In this document: positions 16,635 through 25,981 of the stretch, piece after piece
How positions within the stretch are numbered: position 1 is the stretch's first letter
Layout: every line of letters begins with the position of its first letter
DNA from: Xanthomonas campestris pv. phormiicola
GTDB taxonomy: Bacteria > Pseudomonadota > Gammaproteobacteria > Xanthomonadales > Xanthomonadaceae
Length of the DNA: 64,000 nt
NCBI GenBank assembly: GCA_025666215.1
Contig: CP102593.1
Span: forward strand, 2,493,001 to 2,557,000
Direction of reading: 5' to 3'
Position numbers and translations under genes: made by a program
The notes under the pieces: generated by a model
The model's input: the letters and a program-made list of their open reading frames with translations, nothing else
Databases searched by the model: none
What the model was told of the DNA's origin: nothing

Positions 16635-19600
16635 TGAGCAGCGCCGGTTCCGATCACGGCAGCGATCCGCACGAACACTCGCCACCGGGCGTGCATGGTG
16701 GCGGGCTGGTCGAATTCGCCACGCGCCGCCGCGTCACCATCGCGATGGCCACGGTGACGCTGCTGCTGTTCGGCGTGATCGCGCTGAACAGCCTCAAGGT
16801 CAACCTGCTGCCCGACCTGAGCTATCCGACCCTGACCGTGCGCACCGAGTACACCGGCGCGGCGCCGTCGGAGATCGAGACGCTGGTGACCGAGCCGGTC
16901 GAGGAAGCGGTCGGCGTGGTCAAGAACCTGCGCAAGCTCAAGTCGGTGTCGCGCACCGGGCAGAGCGACGTGGTACTGGAGTTCGCCTGGGGCACCAACA
17001 TGGACCAGGCCAGCCTGGAGGTGCGCGACAAGATGGAGGCGCTGGAGCTGCCGCTGGAAGCCAAGGCGCCGGTGCTGCTGCGCTTCAATCCGTCCACCGA
17101 GCCGATCATGCGCCTGGTGCTGGCGAGCAAGGCGACGCCGGCCAGCGACGCCGATGCGGTGCGCGCGCTGACCCAGTTGCGCCGCTATGCCGACGAAGAC
17201 CTGAAGAAGAAGCTGGAGCCGGTGGCCGGCGTGGCCGCGGTCAAGGTCGGCGGCGGGCTGGAGGACGAGATCCAGGTCGATATCGACCAGCAGCGGCTGG
17301 CGCAGCTGAGCCTGCCGATCGACAACGTCATCACCCGGCTCAAGGAAGAGAACATCAACATCTCCGGCGGGCGCCTGGAACAGGGCTCGCAGCGCTACCT
17401 GGTGCGCACGGTCAACCAGTTCGCCGACCTGGACGAGATCCGCAACCTGCTGCTGACCACCCAGGGCGCGGGCAGCAGCGCCGCCGATGCGGCGATGCAG
17501 CAGATGTACGCGATCGCCGCCTCGACCGGCTCGGAAGCGGCGCTGGCCGCGGCCTCGGCGGCGCAGAGCGCCTCGTCCAGCACCACCACCACCATCGCCA
17601 ACGGCATGCCGGTGCGGCTGAAGGACGTGGCGCAGGTGCGCCAGGGCTACAAGGAGCGCGAGGCGATCATCCGCCTGGGCGGCAAGGAAGCGGTGGAACT
17701 GGCGATCTACAAGGAAGGCGACGCCAACACCGTGTCCACCGCGGCGGCGCTGCGCAAGCGCCTGGAGCAGCTCAAGACGCAGATCCCGCCGGACGTGGAA
17801 CTGACCACGCTGGAAGACCAGTCGCGCTTCATCGAGCACGCCATCGGCGACGTCAAGAAGGACGCGGTGATCGGCGGCCTGCTGGCGATCCTGATCATCT
17901 TCCTGTTCCTGCGCGACGGCTGGAGCACGTTCGTGATCAGTCTGTCGCTGCCGGTGTCGATCGTGGCCACGTTCTTCTTCATGGGCCAGCTCGGGCTGAG
18001 CTTGAACGTGATGTCTCTGGGCGGACTGGCGCTGGCCACCGGGCTGGTGGTGGACGATTCGATCGTGGTGCTGGAGAGCATCGCCAAGGCGCGCGAGCGC
18101 GGCCTGAGCATCCTCGATGCGGCGATCGCCGGTACCCGCGAGGTGAGCATGGCGGTGGTGGCCTCGACCCTGACCACGATCGCGGTGTTCCTGCCGCTGG
18201 TGTTCGTCGAGGGCGTGGCCGGGCAGTTGTTCCGCGACCAGGCCCTGACCGTGGCGATCGCCATTGCGATCTCGCTGGCGGTGTCGATGACCCTGATCCC
18301 GATGCTCAGTTCGCTGAAGGGACGCCCGCCGCTGGCGTTCCCGCCCGAACCCGAGCAGGCGCACTGGCAGCCGCAGCGCGGCTGGCTGAAGCCGGTGGCG
18401 TGGGGCCGGCGCGGTGCCGCCGCAGCGGTGCGCGGCGGTTTCTTCGGCGCAGCATGGTTGGTGGTGCGGCTGTGGCGCGGCGGCGTGGCGGTGATCGCGC
18501 CGGTGATGCGCAAGGCCAGCGACTTGGCGATGGCGCCGTATGCGCGCGCCGAACGCGGCTATCTACGGTTGCTGCCGGGCGCGTTGGCGCGGCCGTGGCA
18601 GGTGCTGGGCCTGGCCGCGCTGGCGTTCGCGACGACGCTGGCGGTGGTGCCGATGCTCGGCGCCGACCTGATCCCGCAATTGGCGCAGGACCGCTTCGAG
18701 ATGACGGTGAAGCTGCCGGCCGGCACGCCGCTGCGGCAGACCGATGCACTGGTGCGCGAGCTGCAGGAAACCCACGGCAGGGACGCCGGCGTGCAGGCGC
18801 TGTACGGGGTCAGCGGCAGCGGCACCCGGCTCGACGCCAGCCCCACCGAAAGCGGCGAGAACATCGGCAAGCTGACCATCGCCATGGCCGGCGGCGGCAG
18901 CGCGCAGTTCGAGGCGCAGCAGAGCGACCGCATGCGCGCGACGATGCGCAGGCATCCGGGCGTGCAGGTCGGTTTCAGCCGCCCGGAGTTGTTCAGTTTC
19001 TCCACGCCGCTGGAAATCGAGCTGCGCGGGCAGGACCTGGAGACGATCCAGCACGCCGGGCAGAAGCTGACCGCGATGTTGCGCGGCAATGGCCACTACG
19101 CCGACGTGAAATCGACGGTGGAAGAGGGCTTCCCGGAAATCCAGATCCGCTTCGACCAGGAACGTGCCGGTGCGCTGGGCCTGACCACGCGGCAGATCGC
19201 CGACGTGGTGGTGAAGAAGGTGCGCGGCGACGTCGCCACCCGCTACAGCTTCCGCGACCGCAAGATCGACGTGCTGGTGCGCGCGCAGCAGAGCGACCGC
19301 GCCAGCGTCGACAGCATCCGCCGGCTGATCGTCAATCCCGGCAGCAGCAAGCCGGTGACGCTGGACGCGGTCGCCGACGTGGTCGCCACCACCGGTCCCA
19401 GCGAGATCCACCGCGCCGACCAGATCCGCGTGGCGATCGTGTCGGCCAACCTGCGCGACATCGACCTGGGCGGCGCGGTGCGCGAGGTGCAGGACATGGT
19501 CGCGCGCGCGCCGCTCGGCGCCGGCGTCGGCATGCACATCGGCGGGCAGGGCGAGGAACTGGCGCAGTCGGCCAAGTCGCTGCTGTTCGCGTTCGGCCTG

Positions 19601-20152
19601 GCGATCTTCCTGGTCTACCTGGTGATGGCCTCGCAGTTCGAATCGCTGCTGCACCCGTTCGTGATCCTGTTCACCATCCCGCTGGCGATGGTCGGCGCGG
19701 TGCTGGCGCTGCTGCTGACCGGCAAGCCGGTATCGGTGGTGGTGTTCATCGGCCTGATCCTGCTGGTCGGGCTGGTGACCAAGAACGCGATCATCCTGAT
19801 CGACAAGGTCAACCAGCTGCGCGAAGAGGGCGTGGCCAAGCGCGAGGCGCTGATCGAGGGCGCACGCTCGCGTTTGCGGCCGATCATCATGACCACGCTG
19901 TGCACGCTGTTCGGCTTCCTGCCGCTGGCGGTGGCGTCGGGCGAGGGCGCCGAAGTGCGCGCGCCGATGGCGATCACCGTGATCGGCGGCCTGCTGGTAT
20001 CCACGCTGCTGACGCTGGTGGTGATCCCGGTGGTCTACGACCGCCTGGATCGTCGCGCCGACGGCTATTACGCCGAGCGCGGGCAGCGCGCGCGGCGCCG
20101 CCTGGAAGGGCTTGGCCACGGCGCAGGCGACGGCGCGGGTGAACCGGCATGA
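16634..20152 (+). CDS. RND efflux pump subunit 1, enlarged
   Basis: 1172 residues, longer than the usual 1020-1050 for hydrophobe/amphiphile RND pumps. The start overlaps the adaptor stop by one base. Typical features: first helix near 35-55, porter domains, helix 4 with the paired Asp of GLVVDDSIVVLES (proton relay) and the corresponding GLVTKNAIILIDK in the second half. Two insertions are odd: an Ala/Ser-rich stretch at about 277-324 in the first periplasmic domain and a Pro/Arg/Trp-rich segment at about 565-652 between the two halves. It forms an operon with its adaptor and a second, shorter pump, as in MdtABC. It may form heteromers with that second pump (inference). Confidence 0.9.
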   Translation: MSSAGSDHGSDPHEHSPPGVHGGGLVEFATRRRVTIAMATVTLLLFGVIALNSLKVNLLPDLSYPTLTVRTEYTGAAPSEIETLVTEPVEEAVGVVKNLRKLKSVSRTGQSDVVLEFAWGTNMDQASLEVRDKMEALELPLEAKAPVLLRFNPSTEPIMRLVLASKATPASDADAVRALTQLRRYADEDLKKKLEPVAGVAAVKVGGGLEDEIQVDIDQQRLAQLSLPIDNVITRLKEENINISGGRLEQGSQRYLVRTVNQFADLDEIRNLLLTTQGAGSSAADAAMQQMYAIAASTGSEAALAAASAAQSASSSTTTTIANGMPVRLKDVAQVRQGYKEREAIIRLGGKEAVELAIYKEGDANTVSTAAALRKRLEQLKTQIPPDVELTTLEDQSRFIEHAIGDVKKDAVIGGLLAILIIFLFLRDGWSTFVISLSLPVSIVATFFFMGQLGLSLNVMSLGGLALATGLVVDDSIVVLESIAKARERGLSILDAAIAGTREVSMAVVASTLTTIAVFLPLVFVEGVAGQLFRDQALTVAIAIAISLAVSMTLIPMLSSLKGRPPLAFPPEPEQAHWQPQRGWLKPVAWGRRGAAAAVRGGFFGAAWLVVRLWRGGVAVIAPVMRKASDLAMAPYARAERGYLRLLPGALARPWQVLGLAALAFATTLAVVPMLGADLIPQLAQDRFEMTVKLPAGTPLRQTDALVRELQETHGRDAGVQALYGVSGSGTRLDASPTESGENIGKLTIAMAGGGSAQFEAQQSDRMRATMRRHPGVQVGFSRPELFSFSTPLEIELRGQDLETIQHAGQKLTAMLRGNGHYADVKSTVEEGFPEIQIRFDQERAGALGLTTRQIADVVVKKVRGDVATRYSFRDRKIDVLVRAQQSDRASVDSIRRLIVNPGSSKPVTLDAVADVVATTGPSEIHRADQIRVAIVSANLRDIDLGGAVREVQDMVARAPLGAGVGMHIGGQGEELAQSAKSLLFAFGLAIFLVYLVMASQFESLLHPFVILFTIPLAMVGAVLALLLTGKPVSVVVFIGLILLVGLVTKNAIILIDKVNQLREEGVAKREALIEGARSRLRPIIMTTLCTLFGFLPLAVASGEGAEVRAPMAITVIGGLLVSTLLTLVVIPVVYDRLDRRADGYYAERGQRARRRLEGLGHGAGDGAGEPA

Positions 20153-23100
20153 GCGTCGCCGAGTTCAGCATCCGCCGTCCGATCACCACCATCATGTGCT
20201 TCGTGTCGCTGGTGGTGGTCGGGCTGATCGCCGCGTTCCGGCTGCCGCTGGAGGCGCTGCCGGACATCTCCGCGCCGTTCCTGTTCGTGCAATTGCCGTA
20301 CACCGGCTCGACCCCCGACGAGGTCGAGCGCAACCTGGTGCGGCCGACCGAGGAAGCGCTGGCGACGATGACCGGGATCAAGCGCATGCGCTCGACCGCC
20401 ACCGCCGACGGCGCCAACATCTTCATCGAGTTCTCCGATTGGGACCGCGACATCGCCATCGCCGCGTCCGACGCACGCGAACGCATCGATGCGATCCGCG
20501 CCGACCTGCCCAGCGACCTGCAGCGCTACCACGTGTTCAAGTGGTCCAGCAGCGACGAGCCGGTGCTGAAGGTGCGCCTGGCCGGCGCGGCCGACCTGAC
20601 CGGCGCCTACGACATGCTCGACCGCGAGTTCAAGCGGCGCCTGGAACGCATTCCCGGCGTGGCCAAGGTGGAGGTGTCCGGCGCGCCGCCGAACGAAGTG
20701 GAGATCGCGATCGCGCCGGACCGGCTCAGCGCGCACAACCTCAGCCTCAACGATCTCAGCGAGCGCCTGGGCAAGCTCAATTTCTCGCTGTCGGCCGGGC
20801 AGATCGACGACCATGGGCAGCGCCTGCGGGTGCAGCCGGTCGGCGAGCTGCGCGACCTGCAGGAACTGCGCGACCTGGTCATCGACAACAAGGGCCTGCG
20901 CCTGGGCGACATCGCCGAGATCCGGCTGAAGCCGACCCGGATGAACTACGGCCGGCGCCTGGACGGGCGCCCAGCGGTGGGCCTGGACGTGTACAAGGAA
21001 CGCAGCGCCAACCTGGTCGAGGTGTCGCGCGCGGTGCTGGCCGATGTGGAGCAGATCCGCACCCAGCCGGCGCTCAGCGACGTGCAGGTCAAGGTCATCG
21101 ACAACCAGGGCAAGGCGGTGACCTCGTCGCTGAGCGAACTGGCCGAGGCCGGCGGGGTCGGCCTGCTGCTGTCGGTGACGGTGCTGTTCTTCTTCCTGCG
21201 CCACTGGCCCTCGACGCTGATGGTGACCCTGGCGATCCCGATCTGCTTCACCATCACCCTGGGCTTCATGTATTTCGCCGGGGTCACCCTCAACATCCTG
21301 ACCATGATGGGCCTGCTGCTGGCGGTGGGCATGCTGGTGGACAACGCGGTGGTGGTGGTGGAGAGCATCTACCAGGAACGCGAGCGCATGCCGGACCAGC
21401 CGCAGCTGGCCTCGATCGTCGGCACCCGCAACGTGGCCATCGCGCTGTCGGCCGGCACCCTGTGCCACTGCATCGTGTTCGTGCCGAACCTGTTCGGCGA
21501 GACCAACAACATCAGCATCTTCATGGCGCAGATCGCGATCACCATCTCGGTGTCGCTGCTGGCCTCGTGGCTGGTGGCGGTGAGCCTGATCCCGATGCTG
21601 TCCGCGCGCATGCGCACCCCGGCGCTGGTGCGCTCCGAGCGCGGCCTGATCCCGCGCCTGCAGCGCCGCTACGCGCGCGTGCTGCGCTGGTCGCTGGCCC
21701 ATCGCGGCTGGAGCGTGGCTGCGATCGCGCTGATCACCGCGCTCAGCGTGCTGCCGATGCTGCAGACCAAGAAGGACATGTTCGGCGGCGACGGCGGCGA
21801 GCAGATCTTCATCGGCTACCAGTGGAAGGGCTCCTACACGCGCGAGCAGCTGTCCACCGAGGTCGCCAAGCTCGAACGCTTCATCGACGCGCGCCGCCAG
21901 CGCTACCACGTCACCCAGGTGTATTCGTGGTTCAGCGAAGTGGAAGGCAGCAGCACCACGCTGACCGTGGACCTTAAAAAGGTTCACGATCTACAGGCGC
22001 TGATCGAGCAGATCCGCAAGGAGCTGCCGCGCTCGGCGCTGGCCGACTACAGCGTCGGCAGCAATGGCAACGGCAATGGGCAGGGCAGCGGCGCGCAGAG
22101 CGTGCAGGTGCAACTGGTCGGCGATTCCACCCAGGCGCTGCGCGCGATCGCCGACGACGTGCTGCCGCTGCTGGCGCGGCGCAAGGAATTGCGCGACGTG
22201 CGCGTGGACACCGGCGACCGCACCACCGAGCTGGCGGTGCGGGTGGATCGCGACCGCGCCTCGGCGTTCGGCTTCAATGCCGAGCAGGTCGCCAGCTTCG
22301 TCGGCCTGGCGCTGCGCGGCGCCTCGCTGCGCGAGTTCCGCCGCGGCGACACCGAGGTGCCGGTGTGGGTCCGCTTCGCCGGCGCCGAGGAGACCACGCC
22401 CGAGGACCTGGACAGCTTCAATGTGCGCACCAAGGACGGGCGCAGCGTGCCGCTGCTGAGCCTGGTCGACGTGCAGACGCGGCCGGCGGCGACCCAGATC
22501 GGGCGCACCAACCGCCAGACCACGCTGACCATCACCGCCAACCTCGGGGTCAAGGTCACCCCGGCCGAGGCCAAGCAGGCGATGGAGGACACGCTCAAGG
22601 GCGTCGGCTTCCCGGCCGGCTACCACTACAGCTTCGACGGGGCCGATGGCCAGGACGAGGACAAGGCCGGCCAGCAGATGCTGTTCAACCTGCTGATCGC
22701 GCTGCTGATGATCTACGTGGTGATGGCCGCGGTGTTCGAATCGCTGCTGTTCCCGGCGGCGATCATGAGCGGCGTGCTGTTCTCGATCTTCGGCGTGTTC
22801 TGGCTGTTCTGGATCACCGGCACCAACTTCGGGATCATGGCCTTCATCGGCATCCTGGTGCTGATGGGGGTGGTGGTGAACAACGGCATCGTGATGATCG
22901 AGCACATCAACAACCTGCGCCGGCGCGGAATGGGCCGCACCGAGGCGCTGGTGGAAGGGTCGCGCGAGCGCTTGCGGCCGATCATGATGACCATGGGCAC
23001 CGCGATCCTGGCGATGGTGCCGATCTCGCTGACCACCACGCAGATGTTCGGCGACGGCCCGGCCTACTACCCGATGGCGCGCGCGATCGCCGGCGGCCTG

Positions 23101-23235
23101 GCGTTCTCCACCGTGGTCAGCCTGCTGTTCCTGCCGACCATCTACGCCATCCTCGACGACCTCAGCGGCGGCGTGGCGCACCTGGTGCGCCGTGCCCGCG
23201 GCGGCCGCGGCGTGCCGGCGCCGCAGCTGTCCTGA
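20149..23235 (+). CDS. RND efflux pump subunit 2
   Basis: 1028 residues, normal length for an RND pump. The start overlaps the upstream pump stop by four bases (ATGA). The N-terminus has the typical MSVAEFSIRRPITTIMCFVSL, the first helix and PDISAPFLFVQLPYTGSTPDEVE. The helix 4 region reads GMLVDNAVVVVES, with a single Asp where the first pump has two in a row, and the second half has GVVVNNGIVMIEHINNLRRRG. Two dissimilar pumps behind one adaptor recall MdtB and MdtC, where only one subunit carries the essential proton relay. A long palindromic repeat follows 55 bases after the stop. Confidence 0.9.
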   Translation: MSVAEFSIRRPITTIMCFVSLVVVGLIAAFRLPLEALPDISAPFLFVQLPYTGSTPDEVERNLVRPTEEALATMTGIKRMRSTATADGANIFIEFSDWDRDIAIAASDARERIDAIRADLPSDLQRYHVFKWSSSDEPVLKVRLAGAADLTGAYDMLDREFKRRLERIPGVAKVEVSGAPPNEVEIAIAPDRLSAHNLSLNDLSERLGKLNFSLSAGQIDDHGQRLRVQPVGELRDLQELRDLVIDNKGLRLGDIAEIRLKPTRMNYGRRLDGRPAVGLDVYKERSANLVEVSRAVLADVEQIRTQPALSDVQVKVIDNQGKAVTSSLSELAEAGGVGLLLSVTVLFFFLRHWPSTLMVTLAIPICFTITLGFMYFAGVTLNILTMMGLLLAVGMLVDNAVVVVESIYQERERMPDQPQLASIVGTRNVAIALSAGTLCHCIVFVPNLFGETNNISIFMAQIAITISVSLLASWLVAVSLIPMLSARMRTPALVRSERGLIPRLQRRYARVLRWSLAHRGWSVAAIALITALSVLPMLQTKKDMFGGDGGEQIFIGYQWKGSYTREQLSTEVAKLERFIDARRQRYHVTQVYSWFSEVEGSSTTLTVDLKKVHDLQALIEQIRKELPRSALADYSVGSNGNGNGQGSGAQSVQVQLVGDSTQALRAIADDVLPLLARRKELRDVRVDTGDRTTELAVRVDRDRASAFGFNAEQVASFVGLALRGASLREFRRGDTEVPVWVRFAGAEETTPEDLDSFNVRTKDGRSVPLLSLVDVQTRPAATQIGRTNRQTTLTITANLGVKVTPAEAKQAMEDTLKGVGFPAGYHYSFDGADGQDEDKAGQQMLFNLLIALLMIYVVMAAVFESLLFPAAIMSGVLFSIFGVFWLFWITGTNFGIMAFIGILVLMGVVVNNGIVMIEHINNLRRRGMGRTEALVEGSRERLRPIMMTMGTAILAMVPISLTTTQMFGDGPAYYPMARAIAGGLAFSTVVSLLFLPTIYAILDDLSGGVAHLVRRARGGRGVPAPQLS

Positions 23236-23290
23236 CGAAGGCGACGGAATGGCAGGCGCACTCGTCGCCTGCCGCATCGCGCGGAAAAAC

Positions 23291-23356
23291 CTGTGGGAGG
23301 GGCTTCAGCCCCGACGCCTTACCGATAAGGCGTCGGGGCTGAAGCCCTTCCCACAG
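23291..23356. repeat. Long REP-type palindrome downstream of the RND operon
   Basis: Two 31-base arms (23291-23321 and 23326-23356) match at 30 of 31 positions around a CCGA loop; the core contains GGGCTTCAGCCC. There is no T run, so it is not a classical terminator. It sits between converging genes (pump 2 and the TraB-family gene) and could protect or end either transcript. Confidence 0.85.
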
Positions 23357-23422
23357 TGTTTAACGACATGGTGGTCACGCGATGGGGCAGGGCGCATGGC
23401 CCTGCCGCCGCGGCGCGCTAGC

Positions 23423-24718
23423 TCAACCGGCCAGCTTGCCGAAGATGCGGAATCCCGCCAGCCACACCCCGAGCATGCTGCCGAGGTTGGTCAGCAGGAA
23501 GGTCAGCACCACCCGCGAGACGCGGTTGCGGTACCAGCCGCGCAGGTTCTGCGCGTCGTCGCGCAGCGCCAGGAAGTCGCCGTACGCCGGCTTGCGCATG
23601 TGCACCTCGACCAGCGCGCTGAACGCACCGGCCGGCACGCCGGGCCGGAACGGCTTCAGCGGCGCGGCGATGGCGCCGGCGACGATGCTCAGCGGATGCC
23701 CGCCGGCCAGCAGGCAGCCCAGCCCGGCCAGGCCGCCGGTGAACAGCACCCACTGCAGCAGCAGGTCGGTGCCCAGCGCGAAGCCGCCACGCCAGTAGCC
23801 CCAGGCCACGCCGCCCAGCACCAGCGCGGTCAGGGTCAGGGTGATCCACGGAACCTTTTTCTTGGTCGGCACGTCTTCCAGCGCCTTGCGCAGCGTGGCC
23901 GGATCGTCCTGGTCGTCCTGCAGGTGCCTGGCCAGGCCGGCCAGATGGCCGGCACCGACCACGGCCAGCACGTCGCGGACGTCCTCGGCGCGTGCGCTGT
24001 GGAGAGGGTCCGGGGGCGCGACCGGGGTCTGGCTGGGCGCGGCCCGCTGCGCGTGTTCCTCGCGCAGGCGCGTGGCCATGTAGCGGTCGCGCTCGGCGAT
24101 GATGGTGTCGTACAGCGCCGGGCTTTCGCTGGCGAAGTCGCCGAAGCTGGCTTCGAGCATGTCGCCCTGCTTGAGCTTCTCGATCTCCGCCTCGCCGACC
24201 TCGTCGGAGGCGAACAGGCCGCCGAGCAGGCCGCTGCCGAGCTTGAGCTTGCCGAAGAAGCCGAGCCGGCCGGAAGCGCGCTTGAAGGTCAGCCCGACCT
24301 CGCGGTCGATCAGGTACACCGGCAACTGCCGCTCGCGCGCCAGCAGCACCGCGCGCTTGAGTTCGGCGCCCGGTTCGATGCCCAACTGCTCGGCCAGGCG
24401 CCGCTGGTAGGCGGCCAGTGCCAGGTTCGCCGCGAACAGCGCCACCCGGCCCTTGCGGATCACCTGCACCAGGTCCAGCTTGGTCAGCGCGTCCGGGTCG
24501 GTCAGCGCCTGCAGCCGTTGCGGGTCCAGTTCCACCGCGACCGCATCGAAACGGCCGCTGTCGATCGCCCGTTCCACGGCGGCGACGCTGGCCAGCGACA
24601 CATGCGCGGTGCCGAGCAGGGTGTAGCGCACGCCATCGCGCTCGACGATGCGGTACGGCTGGCCGGCGAACAGGGCGTCGTCGCCGGCCTGGGAAAGTTC
24701 GTTCATTCCATCACTCAT
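23423..24718 (-). CDS. TraB/PrgY family protein
   Basis: 431 residues (ATG 24718; ATG 24706 is also possible). The N-terminal TraB domain shows LLGTAHVSLASV, FDAVAVELDPQRLQAL and GAGHLAGLARHL. After about 270 there are several hydrophobic helices (WITLTLTALVLGGVAWGYW, LLLQWVLFTGGLAGLGCLLA), ending in a probable membrane domain. TraB/PrgY proteins are related to the EreA/ChaN-like hydrolase fold; PrgY in enterococci limits pheromone activity, but most bacterial members have no known role. The gene is followed by converging RND genes and preceded by aguB on the same strand (62-base gap); no functional link to polyamine synthesis is evident. Confidence 0.85.
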   Translation of the reverse strand: MSDGMNELSQAGDDALFAGQPYRIVERDGVRYTLLGTAHVSLASVAAVERAIDSGRFDAVAVELDPQRLQALTDPDALTKLDLVQVIRKGRVALFAANLALAAYQRRLAEQLGIEPGAELKRAVLLARERQLPVYLIDREVGLTFKRASGRLGFFGKLKLGSGLLGGLFASDEVGEAEIEKLKQGDMLEASFGDFASESPALYDTIIAERDRYMATRLREEHAQRAAPSQTPVAPPDPLHSARAEDVRDVLAVVGAGHLAGLARHLQDDQDDPATLRKALEDVPTKKKVPWITLTLTALVLGGVAWGYWRGGFALGTDLLLQWVLFTGGLAGLGCLLAGGHPLSIVAGAIAAPLKPFRPGVPAGAFSALVEVHMRKPAYGDFLALRDDAQNLRGWYRNRVSRVVLTFLLTNLGSMLGVWLAGFRIFGKLAG

Positions 24719-24780
24719 CGGAGGGCGCCTGATCGGCGCCGGGGTGCAGCGGTCCTTGCCTCTGCCGCAGGTGCAGCGCG

Positions 24781-25683
24781 TCAGTCGATATAGCGCTTCA
24801 GCAGATCGCCATAGGCGTCGATGCGGCGGTCGCGCAGGAACGGCCAGATCCGCCGCACGTGCTCGCTGCGCTGCAGGTCCACGTCGCAGACCAGCACGGT
24901 CGGTTCGGCGCCGGCTTCGGCGATGAACTCGCCCTGCGGGCCGAGCACGTGGCTGTTGCCCCAGAACTGGATGCCGGCCGCGCCCACCACGCCATCGGCG
25001 GCCAGCGGCGAGGCTTCGTGGCCGACCCGGTTGCAGCTGAGCACCGGCACGCCGTTGGCCACGGCATGGCCGCGATGGCTGAGGATCCAGGCGTCGCGCT
25101 GGCGTTCCTGCTCGGCCTGCGTGTCGCTGGGGTCCCAGCCGATCGCGGTCGGATACAGCAGCAGTTCGGCGCCGGCCAGCGCCATCAGCCGCGCCGCTTC
25201 CGGATACCACTGGTCCCAGCACACCAGCACGCCGAGACGGCCGACCGAGGTCTGGATCGGGGTGAAGCCGAGATCGCCCGGGGTGAAGTAGAACTTCTCG
25301 TAGAAGCCAGGATCGTCCGGAATATGCATCTTGCGGTACTTGCCGAGCAGGCTGCCGTCCTTCTCGAACACCACCGCGGTGTTGTGGTACAGGCCGGCGG
25401 CGCGGCGCTCGAACAGCGAGGCGACCAGCACCACGCCGTGGCGCCTGGCCAGCGCGCCGAGGCGCTCGGTGCTGGGGCCGGGAATCGGCTCGGCCAGATC
25501 GAATTCGTCCACCGACTCGTGCTGGCAGAAGTAGGCGCCGTTGTGCAGTTCCTGCAGCAGCACCAGCTGTGCGCCCTGCGCCGCGGCCTCGGCCACGCGC
25601 GATTCGATGACCGCCAGATTCGCCGCGGCATCGCCATGGTTGCGCTCCTGGATCAGCGCGACGGAAAGAGTGTTTCGGCTCAT
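24781..25683 (-). CDS. aguB: N-carbamoylputrescine amidase
   Basis: 300-residue nitrilase-superfamily enzyme that hydrolyses N-carbamoylputrescine to putrescine, CO2 and ammonia, the second step from agmatine. The Glu-Lys-Cys triad is visible: LVLLQELHNG, GKYRKMHIPDD and VLVCWDQWYPE. The phrases HNGAYFCQHES and GFYEKFYFTPGDLGF are characteristic of AguB rather than other nitrilases. The ATG at 25683 (MSRNTLSVALIQ) is chosen over an upstream ATG. aguA lies 298 bases upstream on the same strand, so the window holds the complete agmatine-to-putrescine route, though the gap suggests separate promoters. Confidence 0.95.
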   Translation of the reverse strand: MSRNTLSVALIQERNHGDAAANLAVIESRVAEAAAQGAQLVLLQELHNGAYFCQHESVDEFDLAEPIPGPSTERLGALARRHGVVLVASLFERRAAGLYHNTAVVFEKDGSLLGKYRKMHIPDDPGFYEKFYFTPGDLGFTPIQTSVGRLGVLVCWDQWYPEAARLMALAGAELLLYPTAIGWDPSDTQAEQERQRDAWILSHRGHAVANGVPVLSCNRVGHEASPLAADGVVGAAGIQFWGNSHVLGPQGEFIAEAGAEPTVLVCDVDLQRSEHVRRIWPFLRDRRIDAYGDLLKRYID

Positions 25684-25981
25684 TGCGGAAGGATGGTCGG
25701 CGAAAGCGCGCATGGTAACGCGGATGGCGGCGCGGCAGGTTCCCGGCAGATGAATGCGGCCTGGGTCGAGTGGCCGCGTTCGCGGGGCTCAACGCTGGAG
25801 CCGCCAGCGTCGTGCGGCGCCGAATTCGGTCCGTTACCCGAGTGCTGCAGAAGGGGCGGAAGCCTGGCGTTCTGCCGCCATCGCCCGCCACCGGAGCGGA
25901 ATCATCCGGTGGCGTGGCATGGCGGTCCTGCAGGGCGATGCGACTCTGTAAAGCCGCACGCCTTCGGCCAGCGAACGCGGC
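25684..25981. other. Gap between aguA and aguB
   Basis: 298 bases with no supported gene. I see no terminator with a T run or conserved repeat. Its length between two genes of one pathway suggests a separate aguB promoter, which I cannot pinpoint. Confidence 0.4.
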
